Origin: DASZUK01 sp963844575
GTDB taxonomy: Bacteria > Actinomycetota > Acidimicrobiia > Acidimicrobiales > RAAP-2
DNA length: 64,000 bases
NCBI GenBank assembly: GCA_963844575.1
Contig: CAWJOU010000005.1
Coordinates: 2,170,001-2,234,000 of the forward strand
Direction: 5' to 3'
Shown here: positions 1-8,052 of the stretch, one piece after another
How positions within the stretch are numbered: the first letter of the stretch is position 1
How the letters are laid out: each line of letters starts with the position of its first letter
Made by a program: the position numbers and the translations under genes
The notes under the pieces: model-generated
Database searches by the model: none
What the model saw: only the letters and a program-made list of their open reading frames with translations
Told to the model about the DNA's origin: nothing

Positions 1-1863
1 GCGGACCGCCGGCGGCGAACCGGACCGGTCGGCGGCGGCCCCCGGTGGTTCGGTTCGCCGACGACGCCGCTGTTCGGTTGGGTCCACGAGCCGTCCGGCG
101 CCGGAGGCCACGGCCCCCGATCGAACGGCCCCGGATCGAATGGGGCAGTCGTCCTCTGCCGGCCGCTCTTCGGCGAGGACACCGTGGCCGACGCCAGCTA
201 CCGACAGCTCGCCCGCTCGTTGTCGGCGGCTGGGCTGTGGGTCGTCCGGTTCGACTACGCGGCGACCGGTGACTCCGGGACAGTCGAGGGGGGCCCGAGC
301 GTCGCCGCCTGGTTGGACAGCGTCGACCGGGCGATCGACGTCGCCCGGTCGTGCACGTCCGGGCCGGTCGCCCTCTGCGGCTTGCGGATGGGCGCGCTGC
401 TCGCCGCGGCCGCGGCCGGACGGCGCGAGGACGTCGATGCGGTCGTCCTGTGGGACCCGTGCCGGACCGGTCGGGACTTCCTCCGCCGCCAGCAAGCCCT
501 CCAGGCCGGCCGGTTCGCCGACGTCGGGACCGACGGCGTGCTCGAGGTGCCGGGCTACGTCCTCGGCCGGTCCCTGGCCCGGGAGCTGGCGGCCCTGACC
601 GTGCCGCCGGCGCTGCGGGCTCGGCGGGCGCTCGTCGTCGCTCGCCCGGGCGAGCCGACGGAGGCCCGGGTCGCCGGGCCCGACGGCACCGGGCGGGTCG
701 TCCCGGCCGACGTCGTCCTGGCCGGACCGGGCGAGCAGGAGGCGTTGCTCGAGATCGACCCGCTGACGTGCCGGGAGCCGGCAGGGGCGATCGCCGGGAT
801 CGCCGGTTGGCTCGGCCGGACGATGGTGGCGCTGGCGCCGGCCGGCCGACGTGAGACAGGGCGATTGGCCGGGCCAGCCGCCGCCGTAGGTCCGGCCGGG
901 GTCACGTGGACGCGACCCGGCTCGACGCGGGTGGCGGTCGACCATCCCGGGGTCGAGGCACCGGGGCTCGTCACCGAGCGGGTCGTCCGTCTAGGCGACG
1001 TCGGCCTGTTCGCCGTCGAGACGTCGCCGGCCGCCCCGGAGACCGGCAAGGTCGTCGTCTTCCTGTCGAGCGGCCTCGACCGGCACACCGGTCCGAGCCG
1101 GCTGTGGGTCACGCTGGCCCGGCGGTGGGCGGCCGGCGGGGTCCGCTGCGTCCGGGTCGACCTCAGCGGGCTCGGCGAGAGCCCGGCCCGTCCGGGCCAG
1201 GCCGAGCAGGTCCTGCGGGCGCCCGAAGCGTTCGACGACGTCCGCCAGGTGGTCGACGCGGTGGCCGCCGACGCCGCCGACGTCGTGCTCGTCGGCCTCT
1301 GCTCGGGCGGCTACCAGGCGCTGGAGAGCGCCCTCGAGCTCTCGCCGGGCGGCGTCCTCGCGGTCAACCCGCTGCTCCGCTTCACCCCGCCGGAGCTGCT
1401 GGCCGGCGGCGGCGTCGACCCGCGGCGGCGGCTCTGCATCCCGAAGCGGCCGTGGGTCGGCGCGGTACGGGCCCGCATGCCGGAACGGCTGGCCGGCCCG
1501 GTGGCCGCGCTCCGTGGCCGGTGGCCCGGGACGCGGCTCGCCGACGACGGCGGCTGGCTGGCCGAGCTCGTCGCCGCCGGGGTGGATGTCTACGGCATCT
1601 GCGGCGAGCAGGAGGCGCAGCTCCTCGGTCCCGCCAGCACCGAGATCGACGCCAGCACCGAGATCGACGCCGGCACCGGCACCGGAGGCCAGGTCGGGCC
1701 GAGCCGGCCATCGAGCGCGGGACCGCCGCGGATCGAGATCGTCCGGGGGCTGGACCACGCCCTGCTGCCGGCGACCCAGCGGGCGCTGGTGTGCGACCGA
1801 CTGTCGGAGGAGCTGGTGCGGATGGTCGGTCGACGGCCGGCGGTCACCGTGGCGGGCGACTGA
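1..1863 (+). CDS. tandem alpha/beta-hydrolase-fold protein, fused exosortase-A-associated hydrolase 2/1 homologue (5' partial)
   Basis: The frame is open from the first base, and the residues before the first internal GTG (184) match the N-terminus of the paralogue at 27161-28995 (PRWFGSPTTPLFG here, TPIWFGTDDRPLFG there). The gene therefore starts left of the window. It has two alpha/beta-hydrolase-like halves. The first carries GLRMG at the nucleophile elbow, as in exosortase-A-associated hydrolase 2; the second carries GLCSGG, as in hydrolase 1. Neither is a classical GxSxG, so a serine-hydrolase mechanism is doubtful. A short repeated insert (ASTEID twice) precedes the C-terminal GLDHALL motif. 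Such hydrolases accompany exopolysaccharide loci; the substrate is unknown. The stop overlaps the next start (TGATG). Confidence 0.8.
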   Translation, partial: ADRRRRTGPVGGGPRWFGSPTTPLFGWVHEPSGAGGHGPRSNGPGSNGAVVLCRPLFGEDTVADASYRQLARSLSAAGLWVVRFDYAATGDSGTVEGGPSVAAWLDSVDRAIDVARSCTSGPVALCGLRMGALLAAAAAGRREDVDAVVLWDPCRTGRDFLRRQQALQAGRFADVGTDGVLEVPGYVLGRSLARELAALTVPPALRARRALVVARPGEPTEARVAGPDGTGRVVPADVVLAGPGEQEALLEIDPLTCREPAGAIAGIAGWLGRTMVALAPAGRRETGRLAGPAAAVGPAGVTWTRPGSTRVAVDHPGVEAPGLVTERVVRLGDVGLFAVETSPAAPETGKVVVFLSSGLDRHTGPSRLWVTLARRWAAGGVRCVRVDLSGLGESPARPGQAEQVLRAPEAFDDVRQVVDAVAADAADVVLVGLCSGGYQALESALELSPGGVLAVNPLLRFTPPELLAGGGVDPRRRLCIPKRPWVGAVRARMPERLAGPVAALRGRWPGTRLADDGGWLAELVAAGVDVYGICGEQEAQLLGPASTEIDASTEIDAGTGTGGQVGPSRPSSAGPPRIEIVRGLDHALLPATQRALVCDRLSEELVRMVGRRPAVTVAGD

Positions 1864-2552
1864 TGACCGGCCCGGTGGAGACGCACCCGGGGGAGAGCCG
1901 GACGGGCTACTGGACGTGGACGTCGTCGGCCGACGCGCCGAACTACCGGTACCTCGTACCCGGCGTGCTCGACGCGCTCGTCCGGGCGGGTGGGCGTCGC
2001 GTGCTCGACCTCGGTTGTGGGAACGGCGCGCTGACGGCCCGGATGGCCGCGGCCGGCTTCGAGATGGCCGGCCTCGACGGCGAGTCGAGCGGCATCGAGC
2101 AGGCCCGGGCGGCGCATCCGGCGCTCGACTTCTTCGTCCACGACCTGACCGATCCACTGCCTCGCTCGCGGCGGGGGACGTTCGACACCGTGCTCTCGGC
2201 CGAGGTCGTCGAGCACCTCTTCTTGCCCCGGGAGCTCTTCGCCCGGGCCCGGGAGGCGCTCGGCGACGGTGGCCGGCTGGTCGTGACGACGCCGTACCAC
2301 GGCTATGCGAAGAACCTGGCCCTCGCCGCGTTCGGCCAGTTCGACCAGCACTGGGTCCCGCTCAGCGACTACGGGCACATCAAGTTCTTCTCGAAGGCGA
2401 CGCTCGGCGCGCTGGCCCGCGAGTGCGGCTTCGAGCCGGTCCGCTGGCAACGGCTCGGCCGCGTCGCGCCGGTGGCGGCAACGATGGTCATGACCGCCGA
2501 GCTGCGGCGGCCGGTCCAGGCTCAGGCAAACGGCACGGCGAAGTCGCAGTAG
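1863..2552 (+). CDS. class I SAM-dependent methyltransferase
   Basis: A 229-residue methyltransferase. VLDLGCGNGALTAR is the SAM-binding motif I, followed by an acidic residue at the end of strand 2 (GLDGESS) and a VLSAEVVEHL motif typical of the Methyltransf_11/23 group. The start ATG overlaps the stop of the upstream hydrolase by one base, so the pair is probably co-translated. The last 31 bases overlap the 3' end of the convergent MerR gene. The target is unknown; the context suggests a sugar or lipid-linked glycan. The related enzymes UbiG and Coq3 share the motif, but nothing here suggests quinone synthesis. Confidence 0.85.
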   Translation: MTGPVETHPGESRTGYWTWTSSADAPNYRYLVPGVLDALVRAGGRRVLDLGCGNGALTARMAAAGFEMAGLDGESSGIEQARAAHPALDFFVHDLTDPLPRSRRGTFDTVLSAEVVEHLFLPRELFARAREALGDGGRLVVTTPYHGYAKNLALAAFGQFDQHWVPLSDYGHIKFFSKATLGALARECGFEPVRWQRLGRVAPVAATMVMTAELRRPVQAQANGTAKSQ

Positions 2553-3391
2553 AGGGCGCTCGTCTCGGTGACCGGCCCGCTCGCGAGGTAGGTAATTCGC
2601 ACGCCGAGATCCTCGGGCTCGAGGACCAGACACTCAGGGTCGATGCCGCCCTCGGCCGCCCAAGCGTGCAGTGCCTCCGACGCGAGCTGCCACTGCACTG
2701 CCGGGTCCCCTCCCGGCCCAGCTGGTAGCGCGTCGTTCGGTAGCGAGACGTACGCCTCGCGATGTGCGGGTTCGGTCCGCAAGCGCAACTCCGGGTAATG
2801 CGGTGCCAGCGCCCTCGCGTCCGACTCGGGGACCGGCTTGCACCATTCAACGGGGCCGTCGCTGTCGGCGCTTACCTCACCCCAGTAGATGGAGAACATC
2901 GCGCCTTCGCGCCCGTCCATCTTCGGCAGCGGTCGCTCGCGCAGAACCGCGATGAACTCCTTGCCGAGCGCCCACGCGCCCGGTTCGTCGACATTGCGCT
3001 TCAGGCAGAGCAAGCTCCGCTCGGGCATCTCTCGAGTGGCGACCTCGTACATCACGGACCTCTTTCCGCTCAGTCGGTTGACGAGGTAGTCGGCGAGGGC
3101 GCGGCGGGCGTCGTGGGCGGACTCGACCGCCCGCCAATGCGCCGCTAGCCGCTCTGCGATATCAGCCGGATCGCATCCGAGCAGCTCCTTGATCGCCGCC
3201 AGCGGCAATCCAAGCTGGCGCAACATCGCGACGAGGCGCGCCGCTTCGAGCTGCCCGGCGTCGTAGTAGCGATAGCCGGAGGCTTCATCGACACGCGCCG
3301 GAACCAGCACGCCACGTTCGTCGTAGAGCCGCAGCGCCTTGACCGACAGACGGGAACGCCTTGCGAACTCGCCGATGCTGACTTCTTCCAC
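2522..3391 (-). CDS. MerR-family transcriptional regulator with GyrI-like effector domain
   Basis: 289 residues. The N-terminus (SIGEFARRSRLSVKALRLYD) is a classical MerR helix-turn-helix and wing, followed by GVLVPARVDEASGYRYY and a dimerisation helix. From about residue 110 on the protein resembles the GyrI/BmrR effector-binding domain, which senses bulky hydrophobic ligands. The ATG at 3391 puts the HTH at residues 5-25, the normal place. Its own promoter (3446-3466) carries the MerR hallmark, an inverted repeat in a long spacer. It is convergent with the methyltransferase and follows the FkbM gene. The ligand is unknown, and the gene may not belong to the EPS programme. Confidence 0.9.
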   Translation of the reverse strand: MEEVSIGEFARRSRLSVKALRLYDERGVLVPARVDEASGYRYYDAGQLEAARLVAMLRQLGLPLAAIKELLGCDPADIAERLAAHWRAVESAHDARRALADYLVNRLSGKRSVMYEVATREMPERSLLCLKRNVDEPGAWALGKEFIAVLRERPLPKMDGREGAMFSIYWGEVSADSDGPVEWCKPVPESDARALAPHYPELRLRTEPAHREAYVSLPNDALPAGPGGDPAVQWQLASEALHAWAAEGGIDPECLVLEPEDLGVRITYLASGPVTETSALYCDFAVPFA

Positions 3392-3445
3392 GCCTCATGC
3401 TCCCTCGTCGTCGAGCCGAACGGCTCGACGCATCGAGTGTGCGGC

Positions 3446-3466
3446 CTCCCCCAGGGGGAGAGTCAA
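3446..3466 (-). promoter_or_regulatory. MerR-type promoter/operator
   Basis: Read on the minus strand this is TTGACT followed by a 19-base spacer holding the perfect palindrome CTCCCCCTGGGGGAG, 55 bases before the merR start. MerR regulators activate promoters with a 19-20 bp spacer containing such a palindrome, so autoregulation is likely. The -35 hexamer overlaps the stop codon of the FkbM gene. Confidence 0.6.
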
Positions 3467-4230
3467 TGGTCGCGGACGGCGACGCAGTCGAGCTCGACGA
3501 CGCGCAGGTCGGCATCGCGGGTGACGGGGAAGAGACCGGAGACCGCGAAGCCGTGGGCTCGCAGCGTCTCGAGTGACGTCGCCATCGTCGGCATGTCCCG
3601 GTAGACGGGCCGGCAGGACACCTCCGTCTGGAGGGCGTCCAGCTGGCGGACGGTCCGGCCGCCGCCCTTCAGGACCTCGAGGTCCCACCCCTGGGTGTCG
3701 AGCTTCAGGTAGGCCCGGGGCTCGCCGACCCGGTCGAGCACGGCGCCGGCGACGTCGTCGAGCGTGGCCACCTCGACGGACTCGATCGCCGTCACCTCTG
3801 GCTCGGTGCCGAACGTGTCGGTGGCGTACGTGGTCAGGCCGAGGAAGGAGCTGAAGACGGAGTTGCGGGCCACGTTGATCTCGGCCCGCCCGCCGGCCGC
3901 GCCGAGCGCGGTCGGGAACGTCAGCCAGCGCCGGTCGCCGGCCGAGCGGCGACGCAGGGCGGCGAAGTTGGCGGCCACCGGCTCGAACGAGGCGATCCAC
4001 CCCCGGTACCCGTTGCGGCGCAGCCAGGCGCCGTACTCGCCGTGGTGGGCGCCGACGTCGAAGACGACGTTCACGCCGTAGCGGGCGAAGACCTGGTCGA
4101 CGTGGAGCCGGAGGAGGCCGGCCCCGTTCGTCCGGACGACGTCGACGCCGGCCCGGCGCACGAGCGTGCGGGCGCGGTAGGCGACGGCGTCGACCAGTCG
4201 AGCGATCGTCGACTGCCCGGTCGTGACCAT
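3463..4230 (-). CDS. FkbM-family methyltransferase
   Basis: 255 residues. DVGAHHGEYGAWLRRNGYRG at about residues 58-77 is the FkbM motif I, followed by IASFEPVAANFAALRR. YLKLDTQGWDLEVLKGG near residue 170 is the C-terminal FkbM signature. These SAM-dependent enzymes usually O-methylate sugars in EPS, lipopolysaccharide or glycosylated metabolites, which fits the locus. The start at 4230 gives a normal length. The gene is 49 bases downstream of the sigma-factor gene on the same strand. Confidence 0.88.
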   Translation of the reverse strand: MVTTGQSTIARLVDAVAYRARTLVRRAGVDVVRTNGAGLLRLHVDQVFARYGVNVVFDVGAHHGEYGAWLRRNGYRGWIASFEPVAANFAALRRRSAGDRRWLTFPTALGAAGGRAEINVARNSVFSSFLGLTTYATDTFGTEPEVTAIESVEVATLDDVAGAVLDRVGEPRAYLKLDTQGWDLEVLKGGGRTVRQLDALQTEVSCRPVYRDMPTMATSLETLRAHGFAVSGLFPVTRDADLRVVELDCVAVRDH

Positions 4231-4279
4231 GACGGATCGGACCTCGGGGGGTTCGGTAGTCGGGGATCGACGGCCGGGC

Positions 4280-4906
4280 TCAGACGTCGGCGCCGAGCTC
4301 TTCCATGATCCGGCGGAGGTGCTCGAGGCAACGTCCCCGGGTCGGGCCGATGCTCCCGATCGGCATCGACAGCGTCTTGGAGATCTCCTTGTACGACGGG
4401 GGGTTGTCCCCGGCGAGCAGGCCCAGGAGCCGCTGGCAGTGCGGCGGCAGGAGGGCGAAGGCCCGGCGCACCGCCTCGGAGCTCTCCGCGGCGATCGGTC
4501 CGGCGTCGAGCGGCTTGGCGTCGACGTCCGGCCGCTGGAGGAGGCCCTCGTGGTCGAAGGTGACCCGGGCTTTCGAACGGATGATCCGCAGGCTCTCCCG
4601 CTTGGCGGTGGTGGCGAGCCAGGCGCCGATCCGCTCGGGTTGCTCGATGCGGCCGATGTTCTCGACCAGGCGGAGCCAGGTCATCTGGTGGACCTCGCCG
4701 ACATCGGCGTCGTTGAGGCGGCAGCTGCGGGCGACGGCCATGATCATGCCGCCGAACCGGTCGGTCAGGACGTTCCAGGCCTGCGAGTCACCGGCGGCCG
4801 CGGCAGCCACCACCTCGCTCAGCTCGGTGTCCTGGCGGATCCTCTTCCTCGGCGCCCTCGGGGGGGCGGTGAGCGTGGTGCTCGGGCTCTTCTCGATGAC
4901 AACCAT
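4280..4906 (-). CDS. ECF-type RNA polymerase sigma factor
   Basis: 208 residues. Region 2 is seen at about residues 35-110 (QAWNVLTDRFGGMIMAVAR, VHQMTWLRLVENI, IGAWLATTAKRE). Region 4 is near the C-terminus (ALLPPHCQRLLGLLAG, SYKEISKTLSMPIGSI), with an HTH-like SIGPTRGRCLEHLRR. There is no region 1 or 3, as in extracytoplasmic-function sigma factors. AAGGA precedes the ATG. No anti-sigma gene is adjacent, so its control is not visible. Lying between the sugar transferase and FkbM genes, it is a candidate for driving this EPS locus. Confidence 0.88.
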   Translation of the reverse strand: MVVIEKSPSTTLTAPPRAPRKRIRQDTELSEVVAAAAAGDSQAWNVLTDRFGGMIMAVARSCRLNDADVGEVHQMTWLRLVENIGRIEQPERIGAWLATTAKRESLRIIRSKARVTFDHEGLLQRPDVDAKPLDAGPIAAESSEAVRRAFALLPPHCQRLLGLLAGDNPPSYKEISKTLSMPIGSIGPTRGRCLEHLRRIMEELGADV

Positions 4907-5033
4907 TGGTGGGATTTCCTTTTCGCCTCGCCGCCTCGACGTTTTCCGCCGACCGGCTTGTTGGGTGTTGCTCCGACACCTCCAGGCTGAAGGAGCAAGG
5001 CGAGTGGTTCATCCTCAAAATGGGGGAAATCGC

Positions 5034-5053
5034 GGCCGGCGTCCGGGCCGGCC
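5034..5053 (-). terminator. hairpin downstream of the sugar transferase gene
   Basis: GGCCGGC and GCCGGCC form a 7-bp GC stem with a 6-base loop just after the stop at 5072. There is no U-run, so a Rho-independent terminator is only possible. Confidence 0.3.
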
Positions 5054-5071
5054 GCGGCGGTCCCGGGCCGG

Positions 5072-6745
5072 CTAACCCTGGCGCTTGGACCGAGAGAAAG
5101 CGTGGATGGCCTGGGAGAACACCGACGGGATGGTCGAGAACAGGATCGAGATGTCGAGGTACAGCGACCAGTTGTCCACATAGCGGAGGTCGAGGCGCCG
5201 GTAGGCGTTGAACGACGGGTTGTGGCGGGCCTCGACCTGCCACAGGCCGGTCATCCCCGGTCGGACGGAGTGGCGCCGCTGGAGGTCGCTGTCGAACTGG
5301 GCGACCTCGCTCGGGAGGGCCGGCCGGGGGCCGACGAGGCTCATTGTCCCGCACAGCACGTTCCACAGCTGGGGCAGCTCGTCGATGCTGGACGCCCGGA
5401 TGAAGCGACCGACCTTGGTGACCCGAGGGTCGTTCGACGCCTTGAACAGCGGGCCGTCGGTCCGCTCGTTGATGACGGTCAGGTTGGCCGCATCGGCCGG
5501 GCCGGCCGGGTCGGGGACGTACATCGACCGCAGCTTCAGGGCCTGGAACACCTTGCCGTGCATGCCGACCCGGTCGCCCTTGTGGAAGACCGGGCCGCGG
5601 TCCTCGAGCTTGATCAGCAGGGCGGCGAGGCCGATGATCGGCGACGTGAGCGCCAGGACGGTGCCGGCGACGGCGATGTCGAGGGCCCGCTTCACCGCCA
5701 GCTGCCACGGCGGATTGCGCCTCGGCTCGACGTAGAAGAACGCCTCCCCGGAGACCGGGACGTGACGCAGCCGGGGGCTGCCGACGCCGCGGAACCCGGG
5801 CCAGACCTGGACGTGGAGGTTGGCGTCGGCGGCGATCATGATCGCCCGCTGCATGGTGTCGCTCGACAGGGCGTACGGGACGACGAGGATGCCGCTGGCC
5901 CCGGTCGAGGCCGCCAGCGTCGAGATGCTTGTCATCGACGCGCTGTGCGGGATGTCGCTCCACGCCGCGGCGTCGTGGTCGTCGCCGACGACCGCGGCCA
6001 CCGAGTAGCCGAGCTCGGGCTCCGACCGCAGCATCGTCCGCAGCTGGGCGGCGTCGCCGTTGGCGCCGACGAGGATGACGTCGCGGAGGTACTGACCCCG
6101 GGCCCGCCGGGCTCGCAGCCACCGCCCGTACTGCCAGCGGCTGGCGCCGACCAGGGCGATGCAGGCCGCCCCGCAGGCCAGGAACTCGGTGCCCGGCATG
6201 GCGAGCTGCCACTCGACGATGACGAACGCGACCGCCCCCCAAAGGTTGGCCGCGAAGATCCGCCAGAGCTCGTCGGCCCGCCGGACGCAGAGCCGGGAGC
6301 GGTAGAGGCCGGTGGCCCGCATGGCGATCAGGGTCGCCGCCGCGCCGGCGATGCCCGGCAGGACGCGGCCGGGGACCGTCTTGGCGTCGGTCAAGACGTA
6401 GCCGAGCCAGGCCCAGCAGAAGACGGCACCGATCAGGTCGATGACGAAGAGGCGGGTGCGCAGGACCCGGTTGCCAGTCGAGCGGTCGGCCGCCGGCTCG
6501 GGCGTCTCGGGGGTCTCGGGTGTGTCGGCGACGACGCCGAACGCCCGCTCGAGGGTCGACGGCTCCGGCGTGATGATGGTGCGGCCGATCGAGGGGCTGC
6601 CGATCGGCGGGGCGGCGATCGAGGGGCTGTCGAGGATGGTCCCGGCCGCCTCCATGCTGGAGCCGAGGGCCGTGCGGTCTTGCGGTCCGAAGGTAGTGGC
6701 GGACGTCAGGTTCAGGTACGAGGTCGGCTGTAGATCGGATGCCAT
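5072..6745 (-). CDS. exopolysaccharide polyprenyl glycosylphosphotransferase (initiating sugar transferase)
   Basis: 557 residues. A poorly ordered N-terminus (about 85 residues) is followed by four to five membrane helices (for example LFVIDLIGAVFCWAWLGYVL), a CoA-binding-like middle domain (DVILVGANGDAAQL) and a C-terminal bacterial sugar transferase domain. The latter has the conserved KLRSM, SSIDELPQLWNVL, MSLVGPRPALPSE and RPGMTGLWQV blocks. It transfers a sugar phosphate to undecaprenyl phosphate, the first membrane step of EPS assembly. I chose the ATG at 6745 because GGAGGTGG lies 10 bases upstream; the open frame runs back to 7066 with unconvincing sequence. Confidence 0.92.
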   Translation of the reverse strand: MASDLQPTSYLNLTSATTFGPQDRTALGSSMEAAGTILDSPSIAAPPIGSPSIGRTIITPEPSTLERAFGVVADTPETPETPEPAADRSTGNRVLRTRLFVIDLIGAVFCWAWLGYVLTDAKTVPGRVLPGIAGAAATLIAMRATGLYRSRLCVRRADELWRIFAANLWGAVAFVIVEWQLAMPGTEFLACGAACIALVGASRWQYGRWLRARRARGQYLRDVILVGANGDAAQLRTMLRSEPELGYSVAAVVGDDHDAAAWSDIPHSASMTSISTLAASTGASGILVVPYALSSDTMQRAIMIAADANLHVQVWPGFRGVGSPRLRHVPVSGEAFFYVEPRRNPPWQLAVKRALDIAVAGTVLALTSPIIGLAALLIKLEDRGPVFHKGDRVGMHGKVFQALKLRSMYVPDPAGPADAANLTVINERTDGPLFKASNDPRVTKVGRFIRASSIDELPQLWNVLCGTMSLVGPRPALPSEVAQFDSDLQRRHSVRPGMTGLWQVEARHNPSFNAYRRLDLRYVDNWSLYLDISILFSTIPSVFSQAIHAFSRSKRQG

Positions 6746-7384
6746 GTTCGTCGCCACCTCCTCTCTTCTCTCGTGTGGGCGGTTTCGCCGTCGGGACTGC
6801 CGGTGAGGCCGGTCCCCCCTTCGCATGACTGAGTCGGCCGGCGAGGTTTGGATACGTCGAGATGTCGAAGAGACGCGCTCGATGGCCCGGCAACCCGCGG
6901 GGGAGCGGTGCCTGGCGGGGGTGTCGCGACGGGACGCGAACGGCGTCGCGAGGGCCACAAGAGAATGCAGCGCGTCGGCGGGGGTGGTCCCCTCGGGGAA
7001 CGTCGGGAAGGGGTCGGGAAGGGTGGCCCCGCCGGAAACCGGCCGCCACCAGCCAAAGGAGTACACACCGTTTTGCTGATCGGTCCCGGGGTGTATTACC
7101 CGGTGACCCGACGCGCTCGGTACGGCGTTGCCCGAGAACTACGAGGGCGTTCGCCCAGGCGGCACGGGGGTTCCCCCGGGCCGGCTGGGGCCGCGTCGGG
7201 TGTCCCAGGTCGGGCTGGAATTACACAGGATATCCACCGCAGGCAAACGAGTCTGGGGAAAGATACTGTTTAAGGGAGCAATGGAAGGGAACACGGGGTC
7301 AACTCAAGTGCCGACTATCGCCGAATCTGTCTGTCGCCACTGCCCTCCCACTCGTTCGCGGGCGCTTTTGCCGGTGTCCGGCCG
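6746..7384. other. 639-bp divergent intergenic region
   Basis: This lies between the divergent sugar transferase and HIT-like genes. No convincing gene is seen; the open frames are proline/arginine-rich shadows. It holds a variant of the recurring leader motif (GTATTAC at 7093-7099) and, at 6780-6793, a box close to the 19-base box of the two conserved leaders (13 of 14 bases). Several GC-rich hairpins are possible. It is long enough for leader RNAs in both directions. Confidence 0.4.
7093..7099 (+). promoter_or_regulatory. variant copy of the GTATCAC motif (GTATTAC)
   Basis: One mismatch to the motif found before many EPS genes. It is in the sense orientation for the HIT-like gene, about 290 bases before its start, and lies within GGGTGTATTACCCGG. 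Confidence 0.3.
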
Positions 7385-7882
7385 ATGAGCGCGGTCGCCG
7401 AGGGAGTCGAGGAAGAGGTCACCGAGACGTGCGCCCTGTGCGCGGTCGCGCAGCCGACGATGGAGATGCTGGCGGCCGAGCCGGGCTCGCGAGTGGTCGC
7501 CTACCTCGACAGCGAGCTCATCGCGCTGCTCGAGCCGGGCGTGCCCGGCGTCCTGCTGGCGCCACGGTCGCACGTGAAGGGTTTGTCGACGTCGCCCGGT
7601 CTCTCCGCCGTCTTCCTGGCCGCCCTGCGCCGGGCGGTGACGGAGGTGCAGGCGTCGTACGGCACGTCGGGAGCGATGATCGAGCCGACGACCGAGGTTC
7701 CCGGCGCGGTCGGCCATGTCTGCTACCACGTCGTGCCGACGCTGCGCGAGGAGTCGGCGACGTCGTCGGAGCCTGATCTGATGACCGAGGCCCGCGGTCT
7801 GGCCGTCGCCCTCAGCGAGCAGCCGTCGATCGCGCTGCGCCCTGCCCCCGAGCCGTGGAGCCCGTCGGCCGACTGGTCGTGA
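7385..7882 (+). CDS. HIT-like protein with altered active-site motif
   Basis: 165 residues. An N-terminal CALC pair (zinc-binding in many HIT proteins), the strand pattern VVAYLDSELIALLEP, the PRSHVKGL block and a C-terminal GHVCYHVVP resemble the histidine-triad fold. Normal HIT proteins read HxHxH, where the middle histidine is the nucleophile. Here the middle position is cysteine. HIT enzymes hydrolyse or transfer nucleotide phosphates; this one may be altered or inactive. It stands alone in front of the beta-helix gene. The ATG at 7385 has only a weak ribosome site. The family call rests on the motif and overall layout. Confidence 0.6.
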   Translation: MSAVAEGVEEEVTETCALCAVAQPTMEMLAAEPGSRVVAYLDSELIALLEPGVPGVLLAPRSHVKGLSTSPGLSAVFLAALRRAVTEVQASYGTSGAMIEPTTEVPGAVGHVCYHVVPTLREESATSSEPDLMTEARGLAVALSEQPSIALRPAPEPWSPSADWS

Positions 7883-7917
7883 CGCCGGCGGCGCGTCCGG
7901 TGGCCGATCGGCCGTCC

Positions 7918-7935
7918 GTGATACGCGTGATACAC
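7918..7935. promoter_or_regulatory. two tandem copies of the GTATCAC motif (GTGATAC on + strand)
   Basis: GTGATACGC and GTGATACAC stand head to tail, 118-135 bases before the beta-helix gene. Relative to that gene they are in the opposite orientation to the other leader copies. Confidence 0.45.
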
Positions 7936-8052
7936 CTGGCCAGGGAGAAAGCCGTTCGAGAAGCCTGACGACGCGCGTCCAGCCCGGTATGGTTCGGGCC
8001 GCGGACTACGGCGCAACGTGCCCCGTAGCGGACTTCAGCAGAGGGGTCGCCT

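Noticed and set aside
4788..7049. A 753-codon minus-strand frame
   Set aside because: It covers the sugar transferase gene in another frame and is Arg/Pro/Gly-rich without any motif; the sugar transferase frame has clear domains.
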